From: Domibacillus sp. PGB-M46
GTDB taxonomy: Bacteria > Bacillota > Bacilli > Bacillales > Domibacillaceae
Direction: 5' to 3'
NCBI RefSeq assembly: GCF_022668875.1
Contig: NZ_JAKGCR010000001.1
Location: 1-64,000 of the forward strand
DNA length: 64,000 nt
The notes below the pieces were generated by a model that was not told the origin of the DNA, made no database searches, and was given only the letters and a program-made list of their open reading frames with translations. Made by a program: the position numbers and the translations under genes. Shown piece by piece: positions 18,452 to 26,665 of this stretch; position 1 is the first letter of the stretch, and each line of letters starts with the position of its first letter.

Positions 18452-18697
18452 TTATTTTTCATCGTGTGTAGGATGTGCCCCCGGATATTCTCTGGGGCGA
18501 TTTTCATGCAGATGCTTAAATTCGTACGTAAAGTTGCTCGCCACGTGCTGGTCTTTTTTCCACGGCGTACTTTTTCCTTCCACTGGTTCTTCGTTATCAA
18601 TTGGCTGTCCATAAGCTCCTTCTGGAAATTCTTCTGGAATCAAGGTCAACTGGTCCCGTACATTGTACAATTCTTTATAATCCGTTTTCTTGTCCAC
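18452..18697 (-). CDS. Small conserved hypothetical protein, DUF3905-like
   Basis: An 81-residue hydrophilic protein without signal peptide or membrane segment. Its pattern (IPEEFPEGAYGQPIDN, KSTPWKK, a C-terminal HENRPREYPGAHPTHDE) is, from memory, that of the small Bacillus DUF3905 proteins, whose function is unknown. It is a single-gene unit with its own terminator and a good AGGAGG ribosome binding site. The family name is tentative; that it is a real gene is well supported. Confidence 0.75.
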   Translation of the reverse strand: MDKKTDYKELYNVRDQLTLIPEEFPEGAYGQPIDNEEPVEGKSTPWKKDQHVASNFTYEFKHLHENRPREYPGAHPTHDEK

Positions 18698-18802
18698 TTG
18701 CTCACCTCCTCTTTACTTAGTATGTCCTGGCTTGCTGTTTGTTTTATTCGTGACAATGCAGGGAAATAATGAAAAAAAGAAAAGATTAAGGGGGACTTTG
18801 AT

Positions 18803-19306
18803 ATGGACAAACCAACATGGGTCGTGGATAAATCCCAGAGCCAGGTTTATGCCGCTGTCAATCATGTGAAAGGCTCCTTCCCTTCATATGAAGCGACGGT
18901 TGAAGCCGAGGCAGATCATTTCGTAACAGCGAACATCTCGTTTAATGTGGAACTGTCCACCATACAAACAGGCAATAAAGAACTTGATGCCCACTTGGTA
19001 TCAGAGAAGTTTTTTGATGTGGAAAAATACGCAGAAGTACGGTTTATCGCTAACAATATTTTGGATCAGGAGAATGGGCAATACGAACTCGTCGGCGACC
19101 TTTCCCTGCACGGCGTAACCCGGACAGAATCCTTTTTTGTTACATTTCATGAGAAACAGAATTCCGAAACAGGTGAAACCGCCCGTTTCCAGGCAAAAGC
19201 CGTCATTAAACGCAGCGATTATGGTTTAACGCTCGAAACAGGAGGCGTGCATATTGAGGACGACGTAAAGATTGTGCTGGATCTTCAGCTGGTGAAGGCT
19301 GCATGA
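18803..19306 (+). CDS. YceI-family lipid-binding protein
   Basis: A 167-residue lipocalin-like beta-barrel of the YceI family, which binds isoprenoid or fatty-acyl lipids. The start WVVDKSQSQVYAAVNHV, the central FFDVEKYAEVRFI and the strand LHGVTRTESF are typical. There is no signal peptide, so this copy is cytoplasmic, as for many Firmicute YceI proteins. AAGGGGGA precedes the ATG. The following lipoprotein gene overlaps its stop codon by 4 bp (ATGA), so the two are co-translated. Confidence 0.9.
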   Translation: MDKPTWVVDKSQSQVYAAVNHVKGSFPSYEATVEAEADHFVTANISFNVELSTIQTGNKELDAHLVSEKFFDVEKYAEVRFIANNILDQENGQYELVGDLSLHGVTRTESFFVTFHEKQNSETGETARFQAKAVIKRSDYGLTLETGGVHIEDDVKIVLDLQLVKAA

Positions 19307-19788
19307 ACAAACGGCTTGTCCATATAGCGGCTTGTGTGATGCTGCTGTCGGCCTGCCAGCCCGGCCAACCTGAGCCCGGGCCGGCAGCCGAAAAAGCCGT
19401 ACCCATGCAGGAAATGGCCGCACAAAAAAGCGGGCTGTCTCTTACAGTGCAGAACGTATCTGACAGCGCCTTAAGACTGATGATTCAAAATGGGCGTAAT
19501 ACTGATTTTACATATGGACGCGCCTTCCGAATTGAACAGCAGCTGGACGGTGCCTGGTATGCTGTTCCATTCCAAAAAAACAGGGATGCTTTCGAAGAAA
19601 TTGCACTGTTGGCTCCACCCCGCAAGCAAACCATTGAAACAGTTGACCTTGGCCGCCTCCAAAAACCGCTTGAAGCGGGCAAGTACAGAATCGTCAAAGC
19701 GTTTCGTTCTTTTTCTATTGATGAAAATGGACGCAGTGTGTATGGAACGGAATTTTGGCTGGCAGCATCTTTTGAGATTGGAAACTAA
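19303..19788 (+). CDS. Lipoprotein with a bacterial Ig-like fold
   Basis: A 161-residue lipoprotein. It has a positively charged start, a hydrophobic stretch and the lipobox LSAC (Cys at about residue 18), so it should be anchored outside the membrane. The mature part is a single beta-rich domain; GRAFRIEQQLDGAWY and LEAGKYRIVKAF resemble Ig-like domains found in many Bacillus lipoproteins. It overlaps the YceI gene by 4 bp. Function unknown; co-expression with YceI hints at a shared envelope or stress role. Confidence 0.8.
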   Translation: MNKRLVHIAACVMLLSACQPGQPEPGPAAEKAVPMQEMAAQKSGLSLTVQNVSDSALRLMIQNGRNTDFTYGRAFRIEQQLDGAWYAVPFQKNRDAFEEIALLAPPRKQTIETVDLGRLQKPLEAGKYRIVKAFRSFSIDENGRSVYGTEFWLAASFEIGN

Positions 19789-19824
19789 AACAGCTCCACA
19801 CCTTTATGGCGTGGAGCTGTTTTG
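19787..19824 (+). terminator. Terminator after the yceI-lipoprotein pair
   Basis: AAAACAGCTCCAC and GTGGAGCTGTTTT form a 13-bp perfect stem directly at the stop codon. Confidence 0.92.
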
Positions 19825-20235
19825 ATGAAAATGTTTGATTACTTCTCAATATCACCAGGCATTAATTCGGAGACAAGCATCGATCTGTTTGAGTTGGTTT
19901 TCCGGCAGCGCATTTAATAGAAAAAGACTAAAGTGCCGCTCCGATAGCTGTTAACATAAAAATAGCAATTAAAATAAAGACTATTTTCCTGGGTCAAATT
20001 CGATCCTTTTTTAAGCCACTTAAAAATAAACAAAAAATTCAGCTTATTTTCACCGTGTCAGATTGCTTCCTTCTAGTATGATCTACAGCGAGTTTATGCC
20101 AGCTTTACACTTAATACGCGTATTAACCTTATTATATGAATAAAATTGTATATAAAGTCAATACTTCACACATAAGCTTATTTAACTTAAAGAATAGATT
20201 TTACACTGTAGAAACTACTTTTCTAAAATTTTTTA
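19825..20235. other. Intergenic region downstream of the sinI-like gene
   Basis: About 410 bp with no convincing gene. It contains the 16-bp perfect palindrome at 20111. On the minus strand near 19930-19990 a short hydrophobic frame without a start codon (IVFILIAIFMLTAIGAAL) looks like a decayed membrane peptide. Confidence 0.4.
20111..20126. repeat. Perfect 16-bp palindrome TTAATACGCGTATTAA
   Basis: A dyad-symmetric sequence in an intergenic, A/T-rich region, about 110 bp downstream of the sinI-like stop. It could be a repressor site; no partner is evident. Confidence 0.5.
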
Positions 20236-20382
20236 TTAGGCAGGGGCAGGGTTGGAGGTTTTAAACGCCGTTAAAAATTCTCTTATTTCTTCAATAGATA
20301 GACCTAAGTCTTTGGCAGCCTGCATCAACTCAATCCATTCAGAATCTAATGTTTGTGTCTCGATTTTCTCCTGTTCTAACAT
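20236..20382 (-). CDS. sinI: SinI-family anti-repressor peptide
   Basis: A 48-residue gene. The central part, LDSEWIELMQAAKDLGLSIEEIREFL, matches the SinI dimerisation helices (in B. subtilis, LDQEWVELMVEAKEANISPEEIRKYL). SinI binds SinR through these helices and lifts repression of matrix genes. GGAGG lies seven bases before the ATG. A Spo0A box lies about 170 bp upstream, as expected for a sinI promoter driven by Spo0A-P. No sinR follows, unlike the B. subtilis sinI-sinR pair, so this could also be an additional SinI-like or SlrA-like copy. The family call is strong; the partner is inferred. Confidence 0.85.
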   Translation of the reverse strand: MLEQEKIETQTLDSEWIELMQAAKDLGLSIEEIREFLTAFKTSNPAPA

Positions 20383-20548
20383 TAAACATCCTCCATTTTA
20401 TGAAGCAGCCCAGCCATCATCATCTTTTAACAAAGACCTTAGACCTGAAGCTTTGTGTCCTGACCTTTCAATCAGTTTACCTTTTGTTCTATATACTTGT
20501 AACTTTTTTACGATTGTTTTCATATTGTAACAAAATAACTGGAAATTG

Positions 20549-20557
20549 TTTGTCGAA
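20549..20557 (+). promoter_or_regulatory. Spo0A box
   Basis: TTTGTCGAA is a perfect match to the 0A box consensus TTTGTCRAA. It lies 20 bp upstream of a possible -10 element for the sinI-like gene, a position seen in Spo0A-activated promoters. Confidence 0.6.
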
Positions 20558-20665
20558 AATTGGCATTCATAAAAACTTTTTTTATAGTGAAAACCATCAA
20601 TTCGATTTCTGTTCAATATTTCTTTTACAGAGATAAAATGAACAAAACCGCAAGGGATTTTTTAA

Positions 20666-20696
20666 GCGAAAAGGCTGTCGACAAAGTCGACAGCCT
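20666..20696 (-). terminator. Terminator after the Bcr/CflA gene
   Basis: AGGCTGTCGAC and GTCGACAGCCT form a perfect 11-bp stem with a 3-base loop, followed on the minus strand by TTTTCGC. The T-tract is short. Confidence 0.75.
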
Positions 20697-20714
20697 AATA
20701 TAACTCTTACATTT

Positions 20715-21911
20715 CTAAGCTTTTTTAGTGCCCCGGGCGAGCCCGAAATACGCAATCATCGACAGCATGCTGGCACCGAAGATCGTCAGCCCCATTGGAA
20801 CAGCCGTATTTTCACCAGCAATGCCGACAAGCGGCGCCGTCAGTGACCCAAGCGCAAATGGAAGCAGGCCAAGAAGCGCTGACGCACTGCCGGCAATATG
20901 CCCTTGTGTTTCCATCGCAAGAGAGAAAGCGGATGTACCAATGATACCAATTGAAGAAACAAAAAAGAAAATAGGAATAACGATTGAATAAAGCGGCCCA
21001 TGAATCAATACCATGATAACGAGCACGATGCTTGATATTGCCGACATCCACAAGCCGAACCGCAAAAATCTGGCTTCTGAAATGGTATCTGAAAACCGGC
21101 CGACCACTTGCGAGCCGATCATAATGCCAATGCCGTTCATACCAAACAGCAGGCTGAACAGCTGGGGAGATGCGCCATAAATATTTTGATACACGAAAGG
21201 TGTACCTGAAACATAAGCAAAGATCCCGCCGACCATAAAGCCCTGTGCAAGCGCGTAGCCCATGAATTCCCGGTTTTTCACAAGAGAACCGAAGCTTTTA
21301 AACGTTTGGGCAATGCTGCTTGGCTGGCGCCGTTCGACTGGAAGCGTTTCATCCATTTTCCATGTTACGACAAGCATTAACCCAATGCCGATTGCGCTAA
21401 GGACAAGAAATACACCGGACCAGTCTGTAAAGGCGAGCACGCCGCCTCCGACAATTGGCGCTAAAATTGGCCCAAGATTGTTGACAAGCATAAGCATCGC
21501 AAAAAATTTGGTCAGTTCACGCCCGCTGTACATATCCCGCACAACTGCCCGGGAAACAACAAGACCGGCTGCTGCTGAAAATCCTTGAACAACACGACCG
21601 GCAATAAACAAATAAATAGACGGTGCAAAGGCACAGAAAAGAGAAGCCGCAAAATATAAAAATAAAAAGAAGGCCAGCGGTTTTTTCCGTCCGCGCACAT
21701 CACTCATCGGCCCGATTACAAGCTGCCCCAAAGCAAGGCCGATTAAACAAGCCGTTAAGCTGATTTGGACAAGCGACGCAGTTGTCCCGTAGTCATTGGC
21801 AATCGTCGGAAACGACGGCAGGTACATATCAATCGTAAATGGACCCATCGCTCCGAGCGTTCCGAGAAGAATCGCCATCTGCGTCCGCTTAATGGTACGT
21901 GTTTTTTCCAA
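20715..21911 (-). CDS. Bcr/CflA-family multidrug efflux MFS transporter
   Basis: A 398-residue 12-segment MFS antiporter. The first segments show MGPFTIDMYLPSFPTI, the Bcr/CflA and DHA1 hallmark, then GPMSDVRGRKKPL, the loop 2-3 motif, and GFSAAAGLVVSRAVVRD in segments 4-5. Members export drugs such as bicyclomycin, sulfonamides or chloramphenicol using the proton gradient; the substrate here is unknown. The start is a TTG preceded by GAGGGGG. It is a single gene with its own terminator. Confidence 0.9.
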   Translation of the reverse strand: MEKTRTIKRTQMAILLGTLGAMGPFTIDMYLPSFPTIANDYGTTASLVQISLTACLIGLALGQLVIGPMSDVRGRKKPLAFFLFLYFAASLFCAFAPSIYLFIAGRVVQGFSAAAGLVVSRAVVRDMYSGRELTKFFAMLMLVNNLGPILAPIVGGGVLAFTDWSGVFLVLSAIGIGLMLVVTWKMDETLPVERRQPSSIAQTFKSFGSLVKNREFMGYALAQGFMVGGIFAYVSGTPFVYQNIYGASPQLFSLLFGMNGIGIMIGSQVVGRFSDTISEARFLRFGLWMSAISSIVLVIMVLIHGPLYSIVIPIFFFVSSIGIIGTSAFSLAMETQGHIAGSASALLGLLPFALGSLTAPLVGIAGENTAVPMGLTIFGASMLSMIAYFGLARGTKKA

Positions 21912-22211
21912 TTTATCCCCCTCTTTTCCAACAAAACAAAAAAGCGCTCGTCCAGAAGCCCATTTTGTTTCACAATATGAATAGTATAGCGGATTTGGTT
22001 CCGCTCGCCCAGCATTCCCACTTATTCTTTTCTGCTGATAGAATAAAAGAATCCTTATTCTTTTTTACCTGTTTAAGCATATGAATATAGTGGAACATGT
22101 ACACTGATCTTCTGCGAGACGTCTTATGGCTGAAAATAAAAAAATGAAACAAAAGATGAAACCTTTTTTTATTTGTTTCGTAGAAAAGAAAAACAGGAAA
22201 GTAGGGATTTC

Positions 22212-22379
22212 ATGTTAAAGAAACTTCTTCAACAAGTACTGAATCAAAAATCTTCTCACAGCCGCCGTTATTCCAGCAGTGATCACCGATCTCGAAAGCA
22301 TTCCCATCACTCTTCAAAGCATGGACACCATTACTATAAGAAAAAACGCGGCTCTTCTTCCAGCTCTTACAGCAGCTGA
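22212..22379 (+). CDS. Ser/His/Tyr/Lys-rich small basic protein before a kinase gene
   Basis: A 55-residue protein. A short amphipathic start (MLKKLLQQVLNQK) is followed by low-complexity sequence almost entirely of Ser, His, Lys, Arg and Tyr, ending in a run of Ser and Tyr. I recognise no family. The ATG at 22212 is chosen for the GGAAAGTAGGG sequence before it; the frame is open further upstream without a better site. The kinase gene begins 5 bp after its stop, so the two should be co-translated. The many Ser/Tyr residues suggest a kinase substrate or scaffold, but that is inference only. Confidence 0.65.
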   Translation: MLKKLLQQVLNQKSSHSRRYSSSDHRSRKHSHHSSKHGHHYYKKKRGSSSSSYSS

Positions 22380-22384
22380 AGCGT

Positions 22385-23197
22385 ATGCATATGATGTTTT
22401 CTAAGCTGATTGAACGACCGTTAAAGCCAGGCATCCTCGTTGGCGGCCGGTTTCGGCTGTCAGGCCTGCTTGGCAGGGGCAGCTATGGCCTCACGTACAA
22501 AGCGAAAGATTTACAAACGGGCGGGGATGTAGTGGTTAAACAGCTGCGCAACCGTAAACGTCACAAGCCGGCTGAGGTAAACTTCTTTTGGCAGGAAGCT
22601 CATTTTTTACAGCAGCTTCGCCACCCGGCCATCCCCCGGTTTGTTGCTGCTTTTAAAAGAAATGGCGTGCCGTTTTTTGTGATGGACTCGATAAACGCTC
22701 CCAATTTTGAGGAGTTAATTTTCCATCAAAATCAACGGTATACTGAAAAAGAAGCATTTCAAATCCTACTGGAGGTCCTTTATGTCGTCCAATACTTTCA
22801 TCGCCAAGGAATTGTTCATCGGGACTTGCGCATTCCAAATATTTTGTGGGATGGGACGGCTGTGCATGTAATCGACTTTGGCCTCGCACGGATTCTTGGC
22901 AGCAGCCCTTCCTCCAGGCACAGACGAAAAAAAGAGCACCCGCTTTTTCGGGAGCTGTCTGTTCGAAGCGACTTTTTTGCACTCGGTCATTTTGTCCTGT
23001 TTTTGCTGTATTCCACATTTGAGCCTTCGTCCAAAAAAGAAAAAAGCTGGGAAGAAGAACTGACGCTTTCTTCTCCAGCAAGGTATGTGATTCGTCGAAT
23101 GCTCCAGCTGGATCAGCCTTATGAAACAGCCGATGAGCTAATAGCAGATGTTCAATATATCATAGACTCATCGAAAAAAGCGCTGCATTTAATATAA
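22385..23197 (+). CDS. Ser/Thr protein kinase, soluble, PrkD-like
   Basis: A 270-residue Hanks-type kinase without membrane segment or PASTA domains. All key residues are present: glycine loop GRGSYG (residues 30-35), Lys52 in VVVKQL, Glu71 in helix C, catalytic HRDLRIPN (His145, Asp147, Asn152) and DFG (164-166). HRDLR instead of HRDLK is common in bacterial members. It is shorter than most and lacks a long regulatory tail, resembling small Bacillus kinases such as PrkD (YbdM). The start is coupled to the Ser/His/Tyr-rich gene. A terminator overlaps its 3' end. Substrate unknown. Confidence 0.85.
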   Translation: MHMMFSKLIERPLKPGILVGGRFRLSGLLGRGSYGLTYKAKDLQTGGDVVVKQLRNRKRHKPAEVNFFWQEAHFLQQLRHPAIPRFVAAFKRNGVPFFVMDSINAPNFEELIFHQNQRYTEKEAFQILLEVLYVVQYFHRQGIVHRDLRIPNILWDGTAVHVIDFGLARILGSSPSSRHRRKKEHPLFRELSVRSDFFALGHFVLFLLYSTFEPSSKKEKSWEEELTLSSPARYVIRRMLQLDQPYETADELIADVQYIIDSSKKALHLI

Positions 23198-23210
23198 CGG
23201 CAGCGCTTTT
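23175..23210 (+). terminator. Terminator at the end of the kinase gene
   Basis: AAAAGCGCTGC and GCAGCGCTTTT form an 11-bp stem whose left arm lies inside the last codons of the kinase gene. Confidence 0.88.
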
Positions 23211-23274
23211 CCTCTTTCGGCTTATTTGAAAAATGTTAAGCCGTTTTTTTAAGCTTTTTCCTGAAAAAGCCGGC

Positions 23275-23312
23275 CGATAAAAAAGCTGCCCTTATGCGGG
23301 GGCAGCTTTTTT
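23275..23312 (-). terminator. Terminator after the aldo-keto reductase gene
   Basis: AAAAAAGCTGCCC and GGGCAGCTTTTTT form a 13-bp stem with an 8-base loop, 5 bp past the stop on the minus strand. Confidence 0.93.
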
Positions 23313-23316
23313 ATCA

Positions 23317-24249
23317 TTATTGAAACACCTGGTCAATTTTGCTGATTTCTTCTTGTGTAAGCTGAACATCCAATGTTTTTAAGTTGTTTAATACTTGTTC
23401 AGAACGTTTTGCACCTGGAATGATGACATCAATCGCATCGCGTGTTAAGTACCATGCCAGCACTAAATGAGCCAGTTCTACCCCTTTGCTTTCTGCAATC
23501 GGACGAATTTGATCGACTTTTTCAAGATTCGCTTCAAATGCTCCTTTTTGGAAGTATGGCAGGCCGTTGCGAAGATCGTCAAATGTTGCATTTTTATCGT
23601 ACTTGCCTGTTAAAAGCCCGGATGCAAGCGGGAAATATGGCACAAATGAAATGTTTTTCTCAGTAAGGTACGGGAACAATTCTTTTTCCGCACCGCGTGC
23701 AAGCAGATTGTATTCTCCCTGAAAAACATCGACATGACCGTCTTTGTTCGCTTCCTTCAACTGATCAAGAGAGAAATTAGAGACACCGATATGGCGGATT
23801 TTCCCCGCATCTTTCAATTCCTTTAAGGCTCCAACCGCTTCATCCTTCGGTGTTTGTTCATCTGGAAAATGAATATAAAACAAGTCAATATAATCCGTTT
23901 GCAGGCGTTTCAAGGCCTCGTCTATGGCATTTTTTAAGAAAGCCGGGGAATTGTCGAATTTTTCGCCGTCATCGGTTAAAACATGTGCTGCTTTTGTGGC
24001 AATCACAGCTTCTGATCGATTCCCCCGCTCTTTTAACACTTCCCCAATCAATTCTTCCGAACGCTTCGGTCCGTAGATAAAAGCTGTATCAAGAAAGTTA
24101 ACATCATGGTCAAGCGCTGTACGCACCATATCACGGCCGGCTTCTTCATCCAGGTTTGGATATAAGTTATGCCCCCCTACCGCATTGGCACCAAAGCCAA
24201 TCGGGTTTACATGCAAGTCTGTTTTGCCGATCTGCACAAGCTTTGTCAT
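23317..24249 (-). CDS. Aldo/keto reductase
   Basis: A 310-residue TIM-barrel NAD(P)H oxidoreductase. The catalytic tetrad is visible: Asp and Tyr in LDTAFIYG, Lys in ATKAA and His in FYIHFPD. The cofactor-binding C-terminal part has [15 protein letters not shown]. It resembles the YhdN/IolS-type AKR subfamily of Bacillus, which reduce aldehydes such as methylglyoxal. It lies next to the inositol cluster, but a long gap and its own terminator argue that it is a separate unit. Physiological substrate unknown. Confidence 0.9.
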   Translation of the reverse strand: MTKLVQIGKTDLHVNPIGFGANAVGGHNLYPNLDEEAGRDMVRTALDHDVNFLDTAFIYGPKRSEELIGEVLKERGNRSEAVIATKAAHVLTDDGEKFDNSPAFLKNAIDEALKRLQTDYIDLFYIHFPDEQTPKDEAVGALKELKDAGKIRHIGVSNFSLDQLKEANKDGHVDVFQGEYNLLARGAEKELFPYLTEKNISFVPYFPLASGLLTGKYDKNATFDDLRNGLPYFQKGAFEANLEKVDQIRPIAESKGVELAHLVLAWYLTRDAIDVIIPGAKRSEQVLNNLKTLDVQLTQEEISKIDQVFQ

Positions 24250-24309
24250 TATGTATACATCTCCTTTTACTTTTTTCCACCCTTTTCCTATTGCCAGAAT
24301 GAGAAGGGG

Positions 24310-25341
24310 CTAAACCCCTTCGGCCGCTCCAAACAATTGCTCTTTTTGATAAAACCCGCATGATTCCCGAATAATCAGCTCGTCTTTCATGACGAATTTT
24401 TTCCGGTCAATTGAGCCGCCTTTTAAAAGCGTTAAAAGCAAATCCGTTGCTTTTTGGCCAATCTCATATTTCGGCTGATCGATCGTCGTCATGTAAGGAG
24501 TGAAAAGAGACGCCATCCGCAGGTTATCAAATCCGACGATAGCTATATCTTCCGGTACGCGGAGGCCGTGATCTTTGACTGCTTTAATTGAGCCAAGCGC
24601 CATTTCGTCATTAAACACAAACACAGCTGTCGGACGATCTTCAAGCGCCAGCAGTTTCACCATTTGATTGTAGCCTGAATCCAGCCCATCATCTCCTTCC
24701 TGCACCCAGGCAGGATCAATCGGCAGGTCATGGCCCATCATTGCCTGCTTGTAACCGCGCAGCCGGTCCCGGCTTAAGATAATATCCATAGGGCCACAGA
24801 TATGCGCAATCTTCCGGTGCCCGACATGGATCAAATGCTCCGTTATTTTGCGGGCACTGCTGATGTTGTCAATCGAAACCGTCGGAATGTCCAGGCCATC
24901 CATATATTCACAAGCAAGAACGATTGGAAACTGGGACGATAATTCTTCCAGGCTGTCCCGATCCATACGGGCGGTTAGCAGTACGGCACCGTCTGCCTGT
25001 TTTCTATATAGAAGCTCAATGTATTCTCTTTCCCGCTCAACCTGATTTTCTGTGTCACCCAAAATAACCTGATAACCATTTTGAAGCGCTGTATGCTCAA
25101 TACCGCGCAGCACTTCGGAAAAAAACGGACGGGTGATATCCGGCACCACCACTAAAATCGTTTTTGTTTCACGCGTGCGGAACTGGCTGGCGATCATATG
25201 CGGTTTGTAGTTTAATTCGTTAATTACCCGCATTACTTTTTCTTTCGTTTCTTTGCTGACCAAATCTGGCTGGCGAAGCACCCGGGACACAGTAGCCGGA
25301 GATACATTCGCCCGTTTGGCCACATCTCTCATTTTCATCAT
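24310..25341 (-). CDS. LacI-family transcriptional regulator, candidate iol repressor
   Basis: About 343 residues. The N-terminal helix-turn-helix MRDVAKRANVSPATVSRVLRQPD and hinge HMIASQFRTRETKTI are followed by a periplasmic-binding-type effector domain (VVPDITRPFFSEVLRGI, VGFDNLRMASL). The ATG at 25341 has AGGTGA five bases upstream; the frame is open further but unsupported. It lies downstream of the MFS gene at the distal end of the inositol cluster. Three TGAAATCGATTTCA palindromes before iolA are typical LacI-type operators, so it probably controls the cluster in place of the DeoR-type IolR of B. subtilis. This is inferred. Confidence 0.88.
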   Translation of the reverse strand: MMKMRDVAKRANVSPATVSRVLRQPDLVSKETKEKVMRVINELNYKPHMIASQFRTRETKTILVVVPDITRPFFSEVLRGIEHTALQNGYQVILGDTENQVEREREYIELLYRKQADGAVLLTARMDRDSLEELSSQFPIVLACEYMDGLDIPTVSIDNISSARKITEHLIHVGHRKIAHICGPMDIILSRDRLRGYKQAMMGHDLPIDPAWVQEGDDGLDSGYNQMVKLLALEDRPTAVFVFNDEMALGSIKAVKDHGLRVPEDIAIVGFDNLRMASLFTPYMTTIDQPKYEIGQKATDLLLTLLKGGSIDRKKFVMKDELIIRESCGFYQKEQLFGAAEGV

Positions 25342-25384
25342 ATTGTTCACCTGCCTTTTCCCTGTTCCGTTCTTATTATCTCTA

Positions 25385-26575
25385 TTATAACGAACTCTCA
25401 TTATTATGTTTAAATATTGATTCCGTTTTCATTTCCCCTTGCCATTTAAAACTAAACAAAGCGCCTAATACACCAACAGCACCGGAGAAATAAAAGCTTG
25501 CTTCCAGTCCAAAATACGTGTTTAAAATACCGGCTAAAAAAGGGCCGGCGAACATGCCGACAGCATAAAGAGCCTGGTAGGCCCCCATCGCCGTTGCCCG
25601 CTTGGCGTGCGGAATGTCTTCTACAGCCATACCAAGAAAAAGCGGAAACAAAAGGCCAAGGGCAAATCCATTTACGAGCTGCAAACCAATCAAGGCTGCT
25701 TTTGCATCCGCGAACGGCATAAGAAAAGTAAAAATTGCCGCGGCAGAAAAAGCGACCTGCAGCGTGCCCCATTTACCCAGCTTCGGGACAAACCAGCTGC
25801 CGCTTAACAATGTAGAGACAGCATGCGGCACCATAAAAGCAAATACAAGAATTGTGATGTCACCCGCCCGCATGCCGGCTGACAGCGCATAATCAGTCGT
25901 AAAACCGAACATCGTGGTAAACATGATGCTGTGCGCTAATATGGACAGCAGCGATACTTTTAAGAGCATCGGTTCCTTCAGCGCTGTTCCGAGCTCCTTC
26001 AGCCGAACCGGCTCCCGTTTTGTTTCTGTTTTTCCTTCTGCTACAAACAGCGAAAGCAGCAGGCCCGCGGCTCCGAAAGCAGCTCCGAACCAGTAAGGTG
26101 CATGCCAGCCCCATTCTTCCACGATCCACGCACTGAGCGCCATCCCGAGCAGCTGGGCAAATACAACGGCAAAAGACAGGCGGCCCATGGCCCGGTGCAA
26201 ATTCCGCTCCGCTGCGTAGCTTGAAAAAAGAATGGTAAAAGCCACCCAGGTGGCGGCAGCGATGCCCGCCAGTGAACGGGACAGGAGCACCCATCCAAGG
26301 CTTTCAGTCAGCGCAAAAGCAAGGCAGCTGAACATACTGACTGCCATACCGGCCACAACAAAGCCTTTCCGTTTGTTCCAAAGGTCTGACCCGATACCGA
26401 TGGGAAGGCGAAACAAAAACTGCATAAGTCCGTAGCTTGCCAAAACGATGCCGATAAAGGTATATGTGCCCCCTATCTGCTCGATGTAAGGAGAGAGCAT
26501 CGGAATATAAATAAAGTGCGAAAACCAAAAAAGAAAAGAAATCAGTAACAACAATCTTTGACTGCGTTTGTTCAC
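25385..26575 (-). CDS. MFS transporter
   Basis: A 396-residue 12-segment MFS protein starting at GTG. It has FRLPIGIGSDLWNKRKGFV in the loop 2-3 region and GALFSFKW near the end, in the drug/sugar efflux part of the superfamily. It lies between the iolJ terminator and the LacI-type regulator, 43 bp from the latter, and is probably co-transcribed with it. Substrate unknown; a link with inositol or related sugar transport is only positional. Confidence 0.85.
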   Translation of the reverse strand: MNKRSQRLLLLISFLFWFSHFIYIPMLSPYIEQIGGTYTFIGIVLASYGLMQFLFRLPIGIGSDLWNKRKGFVVAGMAVSMFSCLAFALTESLGWVLLSRSLAGIAAATWVAFTILFSSYAAERNLHRAMGRLSFAVVFAQLLGMALSAWIVEEWGWHAPYWFGAAFGAAGLLLSLFVAEGKTETKREPVRLKELGTALKEPMLLKVSLLSILAHSIMFTTMFGFTTDYALSAGMRAGDITILVFAFMVPHAVSTLLSGSWFVPKLGKWGTLQVAFSAAAIFTFLMPFADAKAALIGLQLVNGFALGLLFPLFLGMAVEDIPHAKRATAMGAYQALYAVGMFAGPFLAGILNTYFGLEASFYFSGAVGVLGALFSFKWQGEMKTESIFKHNNESSL

Positions 26576-26603
26576 ATGCTCACATCCTGCTCTTCGGCTC
26601 TTT

Positions 26604-26641
26604 GAGAAAAAGGAGCCGTCCTATGCAATGGACCAGCTCCT
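26604..26641 (-). terminator. Terminator after iolJ
   Basis: AGGAGC/GCTCCT with inner GGTCC/GGAC pairing on the minus strand, followed by TTTTTCTC, 25 bp past the iolJ stop. Confidence 0.85.
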
Positions 26642-26665
26642 CTCTCTTGATACCAGACAAGCGTA

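Larger units (their letters stand above)
20383..20714. other. Upstream region of the sinI-like gene
   Basis: About 330 bp holding the Spo0A box, a possible -10 (TACAAT at 20529-20524 on the minus strand) and the terminator of the neighbouring efflux gene. A 41-codon frame from 20523 has no ribosome binding site and overlaps the promoter, so I do not call it. Confidence 0.5.

Noticed and set aside
20398-20523. 41-codon minus-strand ORF just upstream of the sinI-like gene
   Set aside because: No ribosome binding site, and its start would lie in front of the likely transcription start set by the Spo0A box and TACAAT. No family pattern.
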